A DNA stretch of 11,421 nt, taken from the NCBI GenBank assembly GCA_031285645.1, contig JAITVU010000041.1, positions 1-11,421 of the forward strand, read 5' to 3'. Source of the DNA: Oscillospiraceae bacterium. Lineage in GTDB: Bacteria; Bacillota; Clostridia; Oscillospirales; Ruminococcaceae. Shown in pieces: positions 1-9,479 of the stretch. Each line of letters opens with the position of its first letter. Within the stretch, counting starts at the first letter, position 1. The translations under genes were made by a program, and so were the position numbers. A model generated the notes under the pieces. That model had not been told where the DNA came from, made no database searches, and saw only the letters and a list, made by a program, of their open reading frames with translations.

Positions 1-777
1 CAGAAGGCCCTGCTCACGCGCCTGCTTTATGGCGGTTTTAAGGCGCTCGATCGCGAGGGGATACTCGGCGCGAATATAGATAATCCCCTTGTTCGCACCG
101 ACCGCATAGCCCGCTATGGCCATCGCCTCAATAATACCCTGCGGATCGCCCTCCAGAATGCTCCTGTCCATAAAGGCCCCGGGGTCCCCCTCGTCGGCGT
201 TGCAGATCATATACTTCTCATCGCCCGCACTCGCCCGCGTAATTTCCCACTTAAGCCCCGTGGGAAACCCGCCGCCGCCGCGCCCGCGCAAACCCGAATC
301 CTTGATGATCCCGATCACCTGTTCGGGCGTCATTGTCGTCAAGACACGCCCGAGCGCTTCATATCCGCCCATAGCGATATACTCGCCGATATCCTCGGGG
401 TTGATCAGCCCGCAGTTTCGCAAAGCAACGCGCATCTGCTTTTGATAAAAGGGCATCTCCTCATGGCGCGTCATTTTTTCCTGTTTGATGGGCTCAATAT
501 ACAAAAGCCGCTGAACAATCCGGCCCTTGATAATGTGCTCCTCCACAATTTCCTTGACGTCTTTAGGACCTACTTTGACATAAAAGACATTATCCGGCTC
601 AATTTTGACGATCGGTCCCTGCTCGCAAAATCCAAAGCAGCCGGTCCTGATGATTCTGACCTCACCGTCATATCCCTTCGCCTTGATGATCAGCTCAAAA
701 TTGCGTATAACCTTCTCGCTGTCGCTTGACAGGCAGGCCGTACCGCCGCAAATGAGGATATTGCACCGTACAGGCAT
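1..777 (-). CDS. hndC: NuoF-like flavoprotein subunit of an NAD(P)-linked hydrogenase (HndC/HydB type), 3' end outside window
   Basis: Only the first 259 residues are present; the frame is still open at base 1. This subunit family binds FMN and NAD(P)H and passes electrons between the nucleotide, ferredoxin and the hydrogenase subunit in the cytoplasm. Visible in order: an N-terminal thioredoxin-like [2Fe-2S] domain with C10, C15, C47 and C51 (CGGTAC and GCFGFC), a linker (about 85-115), then the NuoF core with the glycine-rich nucleotide/FMN motif GRGGGGFPTGLKW (165-177) and CNADEGDPGAFMDR (192-205). The N-terminal ferredoxin domain separates it from plain respiratory NuoF and matches HndC/HydB. 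The ATG at 777 follows TAGGAG nine bases upstream and lies 50 bases after hndB. The C-terminal [4Fe-4S] domains and the expected hydrogenase gene would lie to the left. Formate dehydrogenase-linked NuoF homologues are the main alternative. Confidence 0.88.
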   Translation of the reverse strand, partial: MPVRCNILICGGTACLSSDSEKVIRNFELIIKAKGYDGEVRIIRTGCFGFCEQGPIVKIEPDNVFYVKVGPKDVKEIVEEHIIKGRIVQRLLYIEPIKQEKMTRHEEMPFYQKQMRVALRNCGLINPEDIGEYIAMGGYEALGRVLTTMTPEQVIGIIKDSGLRGRGGGGFPTGLKWEITRASAGDEKYMICNADEGDPGAFMDRSILEGDPQGIIEAMAIAGYAVGANKGIIYIRAEYPLAIERLKTAIKQAREQGLL

Positions 778-827
778 TTACTCACACTCCTATGCCCTAA
801 AATAATCCATCTTAAAGTTACTTAATG

Positions 828-1220
828 TTATATCCTTTCAAAATCCACATCGATCATCATTTCCCGCAGCGGCTTATTGCCGATGATATGGTTTTGAACA
901 ATGCCGGCCACTTTATCTTTTGTCACCTTGCCGTAGGCGCAGGGCTTTTCATCCGGTATGTGGATCATGACAATGGGTTCCATCTGGCAATAGCCGATGC
1001 AGCCGACAGGTACGACCTTGACATTGTCAACCTGTTGTTTCGCCAGCTCGTCGAGAAAGGCGCTCAATGTCTCCCTGGCGCCGACGGCAATGCCGCATGT
1101 CCCCATCCCGACAAGTATCTGTATCTGGTCGCCCTTATAGTCTTCCCCATGCCTCAAATGAACCCTCGATTTGTTATCTTCTCTTATTTTCTGTAGTTCC
1201 TCAAGCGTCTTAATCGCCAT
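828..1220 (-). CDS. hndB: Small thioredoxin-fold [2Fe-2S] ferredoxin, HndB type
   Basis: This 130-residue protein is probably an electron-transfer subunit of the hydrogenase complex, sitting between the NuoE-like and NuoF-like subunits. After a charged N-terminal helix (1-30), the ferredoxin fold starts near residue 33, with GMGTCGIAVGAR (38-49) and GCIGYC (73-78). Only three cysteines lie at cluster positions (C42, C74, C78). The place of the usual first ligand is G38; from memory this GMGTCGIA form is common in the HndB family, so it is probably not a lesion. A further C94 is present and could be a substitute ligand, which is a guess. The ATG at 1220 is 14 bases after the hndA stop, and the AGAGGGGG ribosome site overlaps that stop region, suggesting translational coupling. 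The order hndA-hndB-hndC is the classic arrangement. Confidence 0.85.
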   Translation of the reverse strand: MAIKTLEELQKIREDNKSRVHLRHGEDYKGDQIQILVGMGTCGIAVGARETLSAFLDELAKQQVDNVKVVPVGCIGYCQMEPIVMIHIPDEKPCAYGKVTKDKVAGIVQNHIIGNKPLREMMIDVDFERI

Positions 1221-1234
1221 TCAGACGCCCCCTC

Positions 1235-1750
1235 TCATTCTTTTTTATCCCTACAGGAGTCGAGTATTTTTTCAATATCGTCTTCCGTCACCCGGCCGTA
1301 AACCTTATCGTTTACCGTCACAACGGGCGCGAGCCCACAAGCGCCGACGCAGCGCACATCCTTATAATCAAAAAGGCCGTCATCCGTCGTCTCTCCGGAT
1401 GCAATGCCCAGTCTCTCTTTAATACTGTTGGCGATCTTCTCAGCCCCGCGCACAAAACAGGCGGTACCCATACAGACACTGATGCTGTTTTTCCCCGGCG
1501 GCTTCATGGTGAAAAACGTATAAAAGCTGACGACCCCGAACACCTCCGCGCCCGGGATATCCAGTTTCCGCGCGATAAAAAGCTGTACATCCCGCGGAAG
1601 ATAGCCAAAGAGTCCCTGCGCGTGATGGAGCACTTCGATCAGCACGCCGTCCCTACCGTCCAACGCATCGATGAATTGTCCAAGCGCTTCGAGCTTTTCA
1701 TGGTCGACTTCTTTTTGATCTTCTCTGACCGCTGTTTTATTTTCAGCCAA
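1235..1750 (-). CDS. hndA: NuoE-like [2Fe-2S] subunit of the hydrogenase complex (HndA/HydC type)
   Basis: The protein is 171 residues from the chosen TTG start. NuoE-family subunits carry one [2Fe-2S] cluster in a thioredoxin-like fold and pair with the NuoF subunit in NAD(P)H electron transfer. All four cluster cysteines are present: C93 and C98 in VCMGTACFVRG, C134 and C138 in CVGACGLAP. Upstream is the usual helical domain (about 17-85) with GVLIEVLHHAQGLFGYLP and GVVSFYTFF. An ATG at 1774 would add eight residues, but it has no ribosome site of its own, and the strong GGAGGG (1757-1762) would then lie inside the coding sequence, six bases before the TTG at 1750. TTG is therefore preferred. 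It is the first gene of the operon. Only weak promoter-like hexamers (a TTGAAA around 1846) are visible upstream, and no Rex-type operator was recognised. Confidence 0.88.
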   Translation of the reverse strand: MAENKTAVREDQKEVDHEKLEALGQFIDALDGRDGVLIEVLHHAQGLFGYLPRDVQLFIARKLDIPGAEVFGVVSFYTFFTMKPPGKNSISVCMGTACFVRGAEKIANSIKERLGIASGETTDDGLFDYKDVRCVGACGLAPVVTVNDKVYGRVTEDDIEKILDSCRDKKE

Positions 1751-1756
1751 AACCAA

Positions 1757-1762
1757 CCCTCC
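1757..1762 (-). promoter_or_regulatory. Ribosome binding site that fixes the hndA start at TTG 1750
   Basis: On the minus strand GGAGGG is followed by six bases and then TTG-GCT-GAA. This is the best anti-SD match near the gene and lies downstream of the in-frame ATG at 1774, which argues for the TTG start. Confidence 0.7.
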
Positions 1763-1894
1763 ATTTATATACATAACAGAAACTGAATCTTTGTCGCCGT
1801 TTCCGGTTATTTGTTTTTACCCGAAATGACTATTCTGCTTTCAATAGTATGACCCGGCAGACATGATTTCATGATAAAATTGATAAAAGAGCAT

Positions 1895-1928
1895 AAAAAA
1901 ACAAGCCTGCAATACACCGCGGGCTTGT
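1895..1928 (-). terminator. Intrinsic terminator of the methyltransferase-ccdA operon
   Basis: On the minus strand a 10-bp stem (1919-1928 with 1901-1910, one G-U pair) and an 8-base loop are followed by a run of seven T. It starts 20 bases after the ccdA stop and ends before the hndA leader. The two same-strand operons are thus separated here. Confidence 0.9.
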
Positions 1929-1947
1929 CGTCATTATTATGTTATCA

Positions 1948-2649
1948 TCAAAATGCGGAGTAAAACATATAAAGACCAATGAGCAGAATGAGAAAACCCG
2001 TGACATATTTGGCCACTTTGCTGAACGTCCCATATTTGTCGCTTCTGGTCAGTTTCCCTACAAAGCCGTAGGATGTACCCGCGACGACAACGAGCACGCT
2101 GTGCCCGACTGAATACAAAAGCAACAGTAAAATACCCCAGAGCAAATTCCCGCCTTGAGCGACCACCCCAAGGAGGACGACAAGCATCGGCGTCGCGCAG
2201 GGCGAGGAAAAAACGCCGCCCAGGATACCGGCAATCAGGGCGCCGATATAGCCGCGCCTCCTGTTCTTGGATGTCAGGTAAGTGGACGGGATGAACTGGA
2301 ATATTTCCCAGGTCTGAAGCGCCATCATGACCATGAGAATACCGAGAAATATATACCACCACCGCCCCGCGCCGCTGATGAGCTTGCCCATCAGGGAAGC
2401 CACGGTGCCCAACGCCGTAAATGTGACGGCCATGCCGCCCGCAAACGTCAGGGACAGCCGAAAAGCCTTGCGCGCATCATCGTTGGCCGCGCCGCCCACA
2501 TAACCCACGACCAGCGGGACGGTTGAAAGGCAGCAAGGCGTCACGGATGTTAAAACACCGGCCAATAACGCCAAAAGCGGCGCGATCCAAACGCCCTGTG
2601 TGATGAGGCCCGATAAAATATGCTCCCATTCGTGGATCAAATCATGCAC
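1948..2649 (-). CDS. ccdA: CcdA/DsbD-type membrane thiol-disulfide carrier
   Basis: A 233-residue integral membrane protein with about six hydrophobic segments (roughly 20-50, 65-88, 97-117, 134-163, 168-192, 214-232). CcdA/DsbD transmembrane proteins move electrons from cytoplasmic thioredoxin through a pair of membrane cysteines to thioredoxin-fold proteins outside. The paired family motifs are visible: TPCCLSTVP with C39/C40 and SSPCATP with C151, each followed by proline. The length fits the short CcdA class without the soluble DsbD domains. The start is GTG at 2649, with GGAGG a few bases upstream; it overlaps the TAG stop of the thioredoxin gene by one base, so the two are translationally coupled and CcdA probably reduces that neighbour. 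The extra adjacent cysteine (CC at 39-40) is slightly unusual. The exact target pathway (cytochrome maturation or general disulfide repair) is not shown by the window. Confidence 0.88.
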   Translation of the reverse strand: MHDLIHEWEHILSGLITQGVWIAPLLALLAGVLTSVTPCCLSTVPLVVGYVGGAANDDARKAFRLSLTFAGGMAVTFTALGTVASLMGKLISGAGRWWYIFLGILMVMMALQTWEIFQFIPSTYLTSKNRRRGYIGALIAGILGGVFSSPCATPMLVVLLGVVAQGGNLLWGILLLLLYSVGHSVLVVVAGTSYGFVGKLTRSDKYGTFSKVAKYVTGFLILLIGLYMFYSAF

Positions 2650-3191
2650 TATGCCTCCACCCCCATTTCGCGCAAAACGGCGCGCAGCGCGCTCTCCGTC
2701 ATCAGCCCCTCATGCGCCGTCAACGCGTGGTCTCCCGTATCCCTCGCCGTATAGATCATCAACCGCATGGCCTCAGGATCATCGGGATTAAACGGCAAAC
2801 CGTCCGCAGTGAAAAAAAACTGCGTTGGAATCGCGCGAATCGGGTAATCGGCCGTGATTTCCGGAAGCACCTCGGTATCCACAATGCGAATAATAGCCTT
2901 GCCTTGCAGCTCTTCATTAAGCTTTTTAAGCGTCGGTTCCATTTCCCGGCAGGGCTGGCACCATCCGGCGCTGAAATCCAGCACAATCGGCAAACCATAA
3001 GCGCTCAAAGCCTCAAGGTCAAAATCCGAGGTTACATCGAGGGCAAAATCGGGGTTGATGTCCGCGGGAGAATCCGCTTCTCCCCTGTTTTTCAGTATCC
3101 ACACAGCAATAACAGCCAGCGCAATCAGCACCGGAACACAGATCTTAACCGCCAGGCCCGGGCCATTTCTTCTAACTTGCTCGTTTTCCAT
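2649..3191 (-). CDS. Membrane-anchored extracytoplasmic thioredoxin-like protein
   Basis: This 180-residue protein has a short charged N-terminus and one hydrophobic anchor (about 14-33) with no lipobox, so it is likely an uncleaved membrane anchor. The domain outside has a thioredoxin fold: LDFSAGWCQPC with redox cysteines C78 and C81, and the cis-proline in AIPTQFFF at P122. WCQPC differs from the WCGPC of standard thioredoxin, which may shift redox potential (inference). A spacer of about 15 residues rich in Asp, Ser and Pro links anchor and domain. ATG 3191 is preceded by AAAGGAG. The gene is coupled to ccdA by a one-base stop/start overlap, which fits a CcdA-reduced thiol carrier outside the membrane. 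It could be a ResA/TlpA-like protein; the specific client is unknown. Confidence 0.85.
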   Translation of the reverse strand: MENEQVRRNGPGLAVKICVPVLIALAVIAVWILKNRGEADSPADINPDFALDVTSDFDLEALSAYGLPIVLDFSAGWCQPCREMEPTLKKLNEELQGKAIIRIVDTEVLPEITADYPIRAIPTQFFFTADGLPFNPDDPEAMRLMIYTARDTGDHALTAHEGLMTESALRAVLREMGVEA

Positions 3192-3213
3192 ACTCTCTCC
3201 TTTGTGATGCCTG

Positions 3214-3861
3214 TCAGCGCATATTCAGTTTGTAAAACTGTTCAAGAGTCTTAATAAAAAAAGACCGCCAGCCCTTTTTACTGTAAAGCGCATAATCGAT
3301 CGTCATTAGTATGCTGCCCAGAACACAGGCGATGATATCATACATGGTGTCAAAAACACCTGTTGTCTCCGTGTGCTGAGAATCGTGCCCCGTAATAAGA
3401 TAGCCGGCAAACTCGCCTATTTCCCACATAACCGCGATCATCATGGAAAAGCAAAAGGCAAATGCAAGCTGTAAGAGCCAATCCGATTTTATCCGGGCGA
3501 TACCCTGCTTTTTGATCAGGCCGTAAATGCAGTAGCCGACCATCGTGAAAAGAACACCTGAAAGGCCGTGAACAAAGAAATTAAAAAACGGAAAACGCTC
3601 GTACCAATCCAGCGCTGTCCCAAGGCTGAACGCGAGAAAACAAAACAGCACGATTAACACATGAAAGCGCCAATCCAGTTCAATGCGCAGCAGCTTCTGC
3701 CCCACGGGCGGGATCAGCAAAAAGAGGAACGTAACAGGGCCCAGTACCGCCATGCCGAACTGGTTATAATATAGACCCTTGATCAGAATATAGACACCGG
3801 ATAAAACGAATATCAAATTTGTGATCAGTTTTATTGCGCCGCCACTTCGTTTGTCCATCAC
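3214..3861 (-). CDS. Polytopic membrane protein, YjdF/DUF2238-like, function unknown
   Basis: A 215-residue protein with about six hydrophobic segments (12-30, 36-54, 66-84, 96-117, 128-147, 172-190). Conserved-looking polar positions inside or beside membrane segments are VHGLSG (H98), WEIGEFAG (W146, E147, E150) and DTMYD (D171, D175). Together these resemble the YjdF/DUF2238 family pattern as I recall it; the family has no established biochemical role. It starts at GTG 3861 or the next codon, ATG 3858; AAGGGA lies upstream at a distance compatible with either. It lies 20 bases after the methyltransferase gene and 22 bases before the thioredoxin gene in one operon. A link to thiol chemistry is only suggested by position; the protein itself has few cysteines. 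Confidence 0.6.
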   Translation of the reverse strand: MMDKRSGGAIKLITNLIFVLSGVYILIKGLYYNQFGMAVLGPVTFLFLLIPPVGQKLLRIELDWRFHVLIVLFCFLAFSLGTALDWYERFPFFNFFVHGLSGVLFTMVGYCIYGLIKKQGIARIKSDWLLQLAFAFCFSMMIAVMWEIGEFAGYLITGHDSQHTETTGVFDTMYDIIACVLGSILMTIDYALYSKKGWRSFFIKTLEQFYKLNMR

Positions 3862-3881
3862 AATACAGTCCCTTCGCCGCC

Positions 3882-4946
3882 TTAATTGACCGCGGACGCT
3901 TTTTTGAGCGCCACCACAATATTTCGATTTATGGCCTGATCCACCCGATGTTCAAATGCCGCATAAGCGCCGCCTTTCAGCACATGAAGGCCCGCTTCCG
4001 CCAATATATGGGCCATTTGATCATAAGGCAGCAAAAACTGATTCCACGACAGGGCCAGCGCGCCGCCCGGACGCAAAACGTCATGCCAGCCCGGCAGACA
4101 TTGGCGCAGCAGTTCGCCGGGGTGCCTTGTACTGGCGCTTTGCTTGCCCCCTGTCGCGTTGCCGTGGGCGATGCCGTATGGCAAATCTCCCACAATAATG
4201 TCAAAGCTGTTTTTCCTGAAATATTTGTTTGCAAACCGGCTGTCGCCCGAAATAAACACAAGATTTTGGCGATCCGTTTCTGTTTTAAAGGCCTCTTTGG
4301 TCGCCGCGAAATCAATACTGTGGACAGTCGCGCGATAATCGGGCGCATGGCCGCTGAGACGCTCTTTATGGGCTGTATGCTTATACCGGCCCGTTTCAAG
4401 GTATTTTTTGAAGAATACTGTAAATTCATGCACGGGCTTTTCATTAATCTCAATACCGGCCGCATCAAAACCTAACGACAAAGCCTCAAGCAGGGTTGTG
4501 CCTTTTCCGGCTACAGGATCGAGCAGCCTTAATTTACTGCGGTCCTGTTTTTGCGCCGAGTGAAACGCCACATTGATCATCATTCTTGTAAAGAGTTCGT
4601 TGGTCTTGCCCGCGTATTTGAGCATGCCGCCTATTCCCTGGCCCAAATAGGCGCCGTTCGTCTTGGCAACGGGAATCAGCTGCTCCCCATCCACAGCCTT
4701 GCGGCGCTCAAATAAAGCGTAGACAAACGACATCTGCGAGAGGATGTCAATATCCCCGCCGCCGAGGGGCTTTTCACAGGTGAATGTGATGTATGGAATA
4801 CCCGCGATGTCCTCCGTTTTTATGTCGTCACACGGCGATTCCATACGCTCCCGGGCGATTTCAAGCTCGGCGACCGACAATGTAGAGGCGGCGGAAAAAT
4901 AAACACGGCTGTGCCCCGGGTTCGCCAACACGGCATAATGAATCAT
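3882..4946 (-). CDS. TRM11-like SAM-dependent RNA methyltransferase
   Basis: This 354-residue protein has an N-terminal domain of about 130 residues with no recognised THUMP signature, followed by a Rossmann methyltransferase domain. SAM motif I is LLDPVAGKGTTLLEA (141-155), motif II is the acidic end of the next strand AGIEIN (163-168), and the catalytic motif is GDLPYG (253-258). DLPYG with this motif I is characteristic of TRM11/TrmG10-type guanosine N2-methyltransferases and the UPF0020 group, so tRNA is the likely but unproven substrate. ATG 4946 has only a distant GGAG (12 bases), so translation may be modest. It is the first gene of a four-gene operon from the promoter at 5078-5106. 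A DNA N6-adenine methyltransferase is less likely because the motif is DLPYG and not NPPY or DPPY. Confidence 0.75.
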   Translation of the reverse strand: MIHYAVLANPGHSRVYFSAASTLSVAELEIARERMESPCDDIKTEDIAGIPYITFTCEKPLGGGDIDILSQMSFVYALFERRKAVDGEQLIPVAKTNGAYLGQGIGGMLKYAGKTNELFTRMMINVAFHSAQKQDRSKLRLLDPVAGKGTTLLEALSLGFDAAGIEINEKPVHEFTVFFKKYLETGRYKHTAHKERLSGHAPDYRATVHSIDFAATKEAFKTETDRQNLVFISGDSRFANKYFRKNSFDIIVGDLPYGIAHGNATGGKQSASTRHPGELLRQCLPGWHDVLRPGGALALSWNQFLLPYDQMAHILAEAGLHVLKGGAYAAFEHRVDQAINRNIVVALKKASAVN

Positions 4947-5077
4947 ATTGCGTCGTCACTCCACTTTATACTTAATTCATATATATGGCAGCCGCATACC
5001 GCATCATCATCCAAGCGCCGTATCAAATTGATATGGGCTTAAAACTGGTCGAGGGAACATTGATCCGCCACAGAATC

Positions 5078-5106
5078 AGTATATCGTTGTATCAGATAAA
5101 ATACAA
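5078..5106 (-). promoter_or_regulatory. Promoter of the methyltransferase-ccdA operon with an overlapping palindrome
   Basis: The minus strand has TTGTAT (5101-5106), a 17-base spacer and TATACT (5078-5083), predicting a leader of about 125 bases before ATG 4946. TTGTAT-N8-ATACAA (5087-5106) is a perfect 6-bp-arm inverted repeat covering the -35 box and most of the spacer, as an operator would. Confidence 0.65.
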
Positions 5107-5172
5107 GACCCGCGCTTTTTGCTTTTAATCCGGAATTTCGTCATAACGTGTCTATTCATAGCAAAGCCCGAT

Positions 5173-5231
5173 AACGCCGCGTGATATTTCAGTATGCAGC
5201 AGGAATAGGCCGCTTCGCGGCACGCGGCGTT
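5173..5231. repeat. Nested inverted repeat between divergent promoters
   Basis: AACGCCGCGTG (5173-5183) and CACGCGGCGTT (5221-5231) are perfect 11-bp complements with 37 bases between. Inside is a second hairpin, GCCGC-TTC-GCGGC (5209-5221), whose last base coincides with the outer arm. It lies upstream of both the eno and the operon-2 promoters, so neither predicted transcript includes it. It could be a DNA-binding or nucleoid site, a REP-like repeat, or part of a small RNA; no T-run supports a terminator. Confidence 0.6.
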
Positions 5232-5253
5232 CTGCCGTTTGAACAAAACGTTG

Positions 5254-5282
5254 TTGCAGTTTTGCTCCTATTCAGCTATAAT
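5254..5282 (+). promoter_or_regulatory. eno promoter
   Basis: TTGCAG (5254-5259), a 17-base spacer and a perfect TATAAT (5277-5282) lie 32 bases upstream of the eno ATG. The predicted leader is only about 25 bases, with AAGGAG at 5300-5305. This is a strong housekeeping sigma-A-type promoter. Confidence 0.85.
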
Positions 5283-5308
5283 AAACGCAATAAAGATTTA
5301 AGGAGTGA

Positions 5309-6613
<1,305 letters not shown>

Positions 6614-6620
6614 CCTTTAT

Positions 6621-6645
6621 AAAAAAAGCCCCCTGAGAGGCGGCT
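6621..6645 (-). terminator. Hairpin with T-tract on the minus strand, terminator facing eno
   Basis: An 8-position stem (6627-6634 with 6638-6645, one C-C mismatch at 6631/6641) has a GAG loop. Read on the minus strand it is followed by seven T (6621-6627 complement), so it should stop transcripts coming from the recombinase side. On the plus strand the hairpin is followed by GAATAAAAC with no T-run, so it is a poor terminator for eno. Confidence 0.6.
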
Positions 6646-6672
6646 GAATAAAACAGCATAGGCTTGATTGTG

Positions 6673-6691
6673 TGAAACGGCATGGCTTCGG

Positions 6692-6704
<13 letters not shown>
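6673..6704. repeat. 14-bp stem with UUCG-type tetraloop overlapping the recombinase stop
   Basis: TGAAACGGCATGGC (6673-6686) pairs along its whole length with 6691-6704 (one G-T pair) around TTCG. It includes the last codons and the TAG of the minus-strand recombinase. On the plus strand the loop is TTCG closed by C-G, an exceptionally stable RNA hairpin; on the minus strand the loop reads CGAA. No T-run follows on either side. It may protect the 3' end of the eno transcript or mark the element end. Confidence 0.7.
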
Positions 6705-8694
<1,990 letters not shown>

Positions 8695-8738
8695 TCCGTT
8701 CCTGTCCTTTCTGTGGGAATAGTGACGCAGCAAGCATA

Positions 8739-8758
8739 GGAAACGGATAGCCGTTTCC
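8739..8758. repeat. Perfect 8-bp hairpin downstream of mobC
   Basis: GGAAACGG-ATAG-CCGTTTCC is a perfect inverted repeat. Its GAAACGG/CCGTTTC arms are the same sequence as the base of the larger hairpin at 6673-6704. Confidence 0.6.
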
Positions 8759-8760
8759 GT

Positions 8761-8821
8761 AAAACCCTCATTTTCGCCTGTCGGCGGCATGAGGATTTTT
8801 GCTTGTTGGGAAGTATCCCAA
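8761..8821 (-). repeat. Two hairpins after mobC, weak terminator candidate
   Basis: The first, TTGGGA-N4-TCCCAA (8806-8821), starts six bases after the mobC stop. The second pairs 8761-8771 with 8789-8799 (11 bp, one wobble on the minus strand) and ends in four T on the minus strand. Together with 8739-8758 they form three successive hairpins in about 85 bases where a relaxase gene would often begin. Confidence 0.45.
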
Positions 8822-8826
8822 ACCCT

Positions 8827-9168
8827 CTAATTTTCAAGACCCTTGACATAAAGCAGCAGCTTCCGCTCTGTTTTCCATATCTCGTCCATGTAGCGTTTGA
8901 TTTCCGCAATATCTTCACGATAGGCATTGCCGGTCATGTTGACGCGCTTGGCAATCTGATTGATACTGTTGCCGATACGCTGAAGCTGTCCGGCATGGGT
9001 TTTCACTTCGGGGAAGTTTACTAAAACGATATAGCCGTCAATGAGCATTTTTCGAGCAAAGGCGGATAGGTTCATCGTCGGCACCTGCTTCATTTTTACT
9101 TCAATGAGCCGCCGTTCTTCTTCTGTTACCCGGATGATGAGCTGGACGTTCCGTTTTCGATTTTCCAT
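8827..9168 (-). CDS. mobC: MobC-type plasmid/element mobilization relaxosome protein
   Basis: MobC proteins bind near oriT and help the relaxase open the DNA for mobilization. The 113-residue protein has a ribbon-helix-helix-like N-terminus (VQLIIRVTEEERRLIEVKMK, 8-27), the family segment LSAFARKMLIDG (34-45) and the diagnostic IGNSINQIAKRVN (65-77), followed by a helical C-terminus. The length is normal. Start ATG 9168 has AAAGGAG eight bases upstream; the ATG at 9174 is too close to that site, and the frame upstream to 9231 is not protein-like. A MobC normally precedes a relaxase gene; none follows here before the recombinase, so the element is either degraded or depends on a relaxase encoded elsewhere. 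Confidence 0.85.
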   Translation of the reverse strand: MENRKRNVQLIIRVTEEERRLIEVKMKQVPTMNLSAFARKMLIDGYIVLVNFPEVKTHAGQLQRIGNSINQIAKRVNMTGNAYREDIAEIKRYMDEIWKTERKLLLYVKGLEN

Positions 9169-9410
9169 GTGCATTTCTCCTTTCGCTGTCGTTGTGGTGA
9201 AGATTTGAGTTCTGCAAAATGAGCCGCGCATTTCCTCTCTCTAACTACACAAGGGCAAACGCAAGTTTTGGCAACATTACAGATTTTTTCTTCACTTCCT
9301 ACAACACCTCAAATGAGAAAATGCCAACCCTCTCGGTAAGATGCAAAACGCCGCAAACTTCACGTTTGCGACGCGCTCAATCAGAAAAAGCAAATTATCT
9401 TGCATATCTC
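9169..9410. other. Leader region of mobC, possible oriT
   Basis: No gene is supported. On the minus strand TTGTAG-N17-TGTAAT (9276-9304) is a possible mobC promoter. A perfect 7-bp hairpin CGCAAAC-TTCAC-GTTTGCG (9352-9370) lies upstream of it, and a second CAAACGC tract occurs at 9256-9262 beside a minus-strand TTTGCCCTTGT. Inverted repeats upstream of mobC are where oriT usually lies, but no nic site was identified with certainty. Confidence 0.4.
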
Positions 9411-9439
9411 TTGACAAAGTAGAACTCTACATATATAAT
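9411..9439 (+). promoter_or_regulatory. Consensus promoter of the marR-type gene
   Basis: TTGACA (9411-9416), 17 bases, TATAAT (9434-9439): both hexamers are perfect. Palindromic operator A overlaps the spacer and operator B the start-site region, so repression by the downstream regulator is expected. Confidence 0.9.
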
Positions 9440-9456
9440 AATGGTAGAGTTCTACT
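9418..9456. promoter_or_regulatory. Paired MarR operators A and B
   Basis: Site A GTAGAACTCTAC (9419-9430) and site B GTAGAGTTCTAC (9444-9455) each fit GTAG-N4-CTAC. They are also exact reverse complements of each other, giving 13-bp arms (9418-9430, 9444-9456) on either side of the -10 box. The sites start 25 bases apart. Confidence 0.8.
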
Positions 9457-9479
9457 TATTCAGAAAGGAGAGAATTTTT

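Larger units (their letters stand above)
4947..5253. other. Divergent intergenic region between the methyltransferase operon and eno
   Basis: No convincing gene was found. It holds the minus-strand promoter (5078-5106), a 13-base palindrome TATCAAATTGATA (5021-5033) inside the predicted leader, and the nested inverted repeat at 5173-5231. A 17-codon minus-strand frame beginning near 5060 has no good ribosome site and is not called. Confidence 0.6.

Noticed and set aside
828..1196. Plus-strand frame opposite the HndB-like gene
   Set aside because: It has no ribosome site or domain. The minus-strand frame has cluster cysteine motifs and operon context.
2155..2526. Plus-strand frames opposite ccdA and the thioredoxin gene
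   Set aside because: They are shadows rich in Arg, Pro and Ala without start signals. The minus-strand genes carry clear redox motifs.
9441..9479. Upstream ATG for the MarR regulator
   Set aside because: It lies within the promoter/operator at or before the expected transcription start, while ATG 9480 has AAGGAG nine bases upstream.
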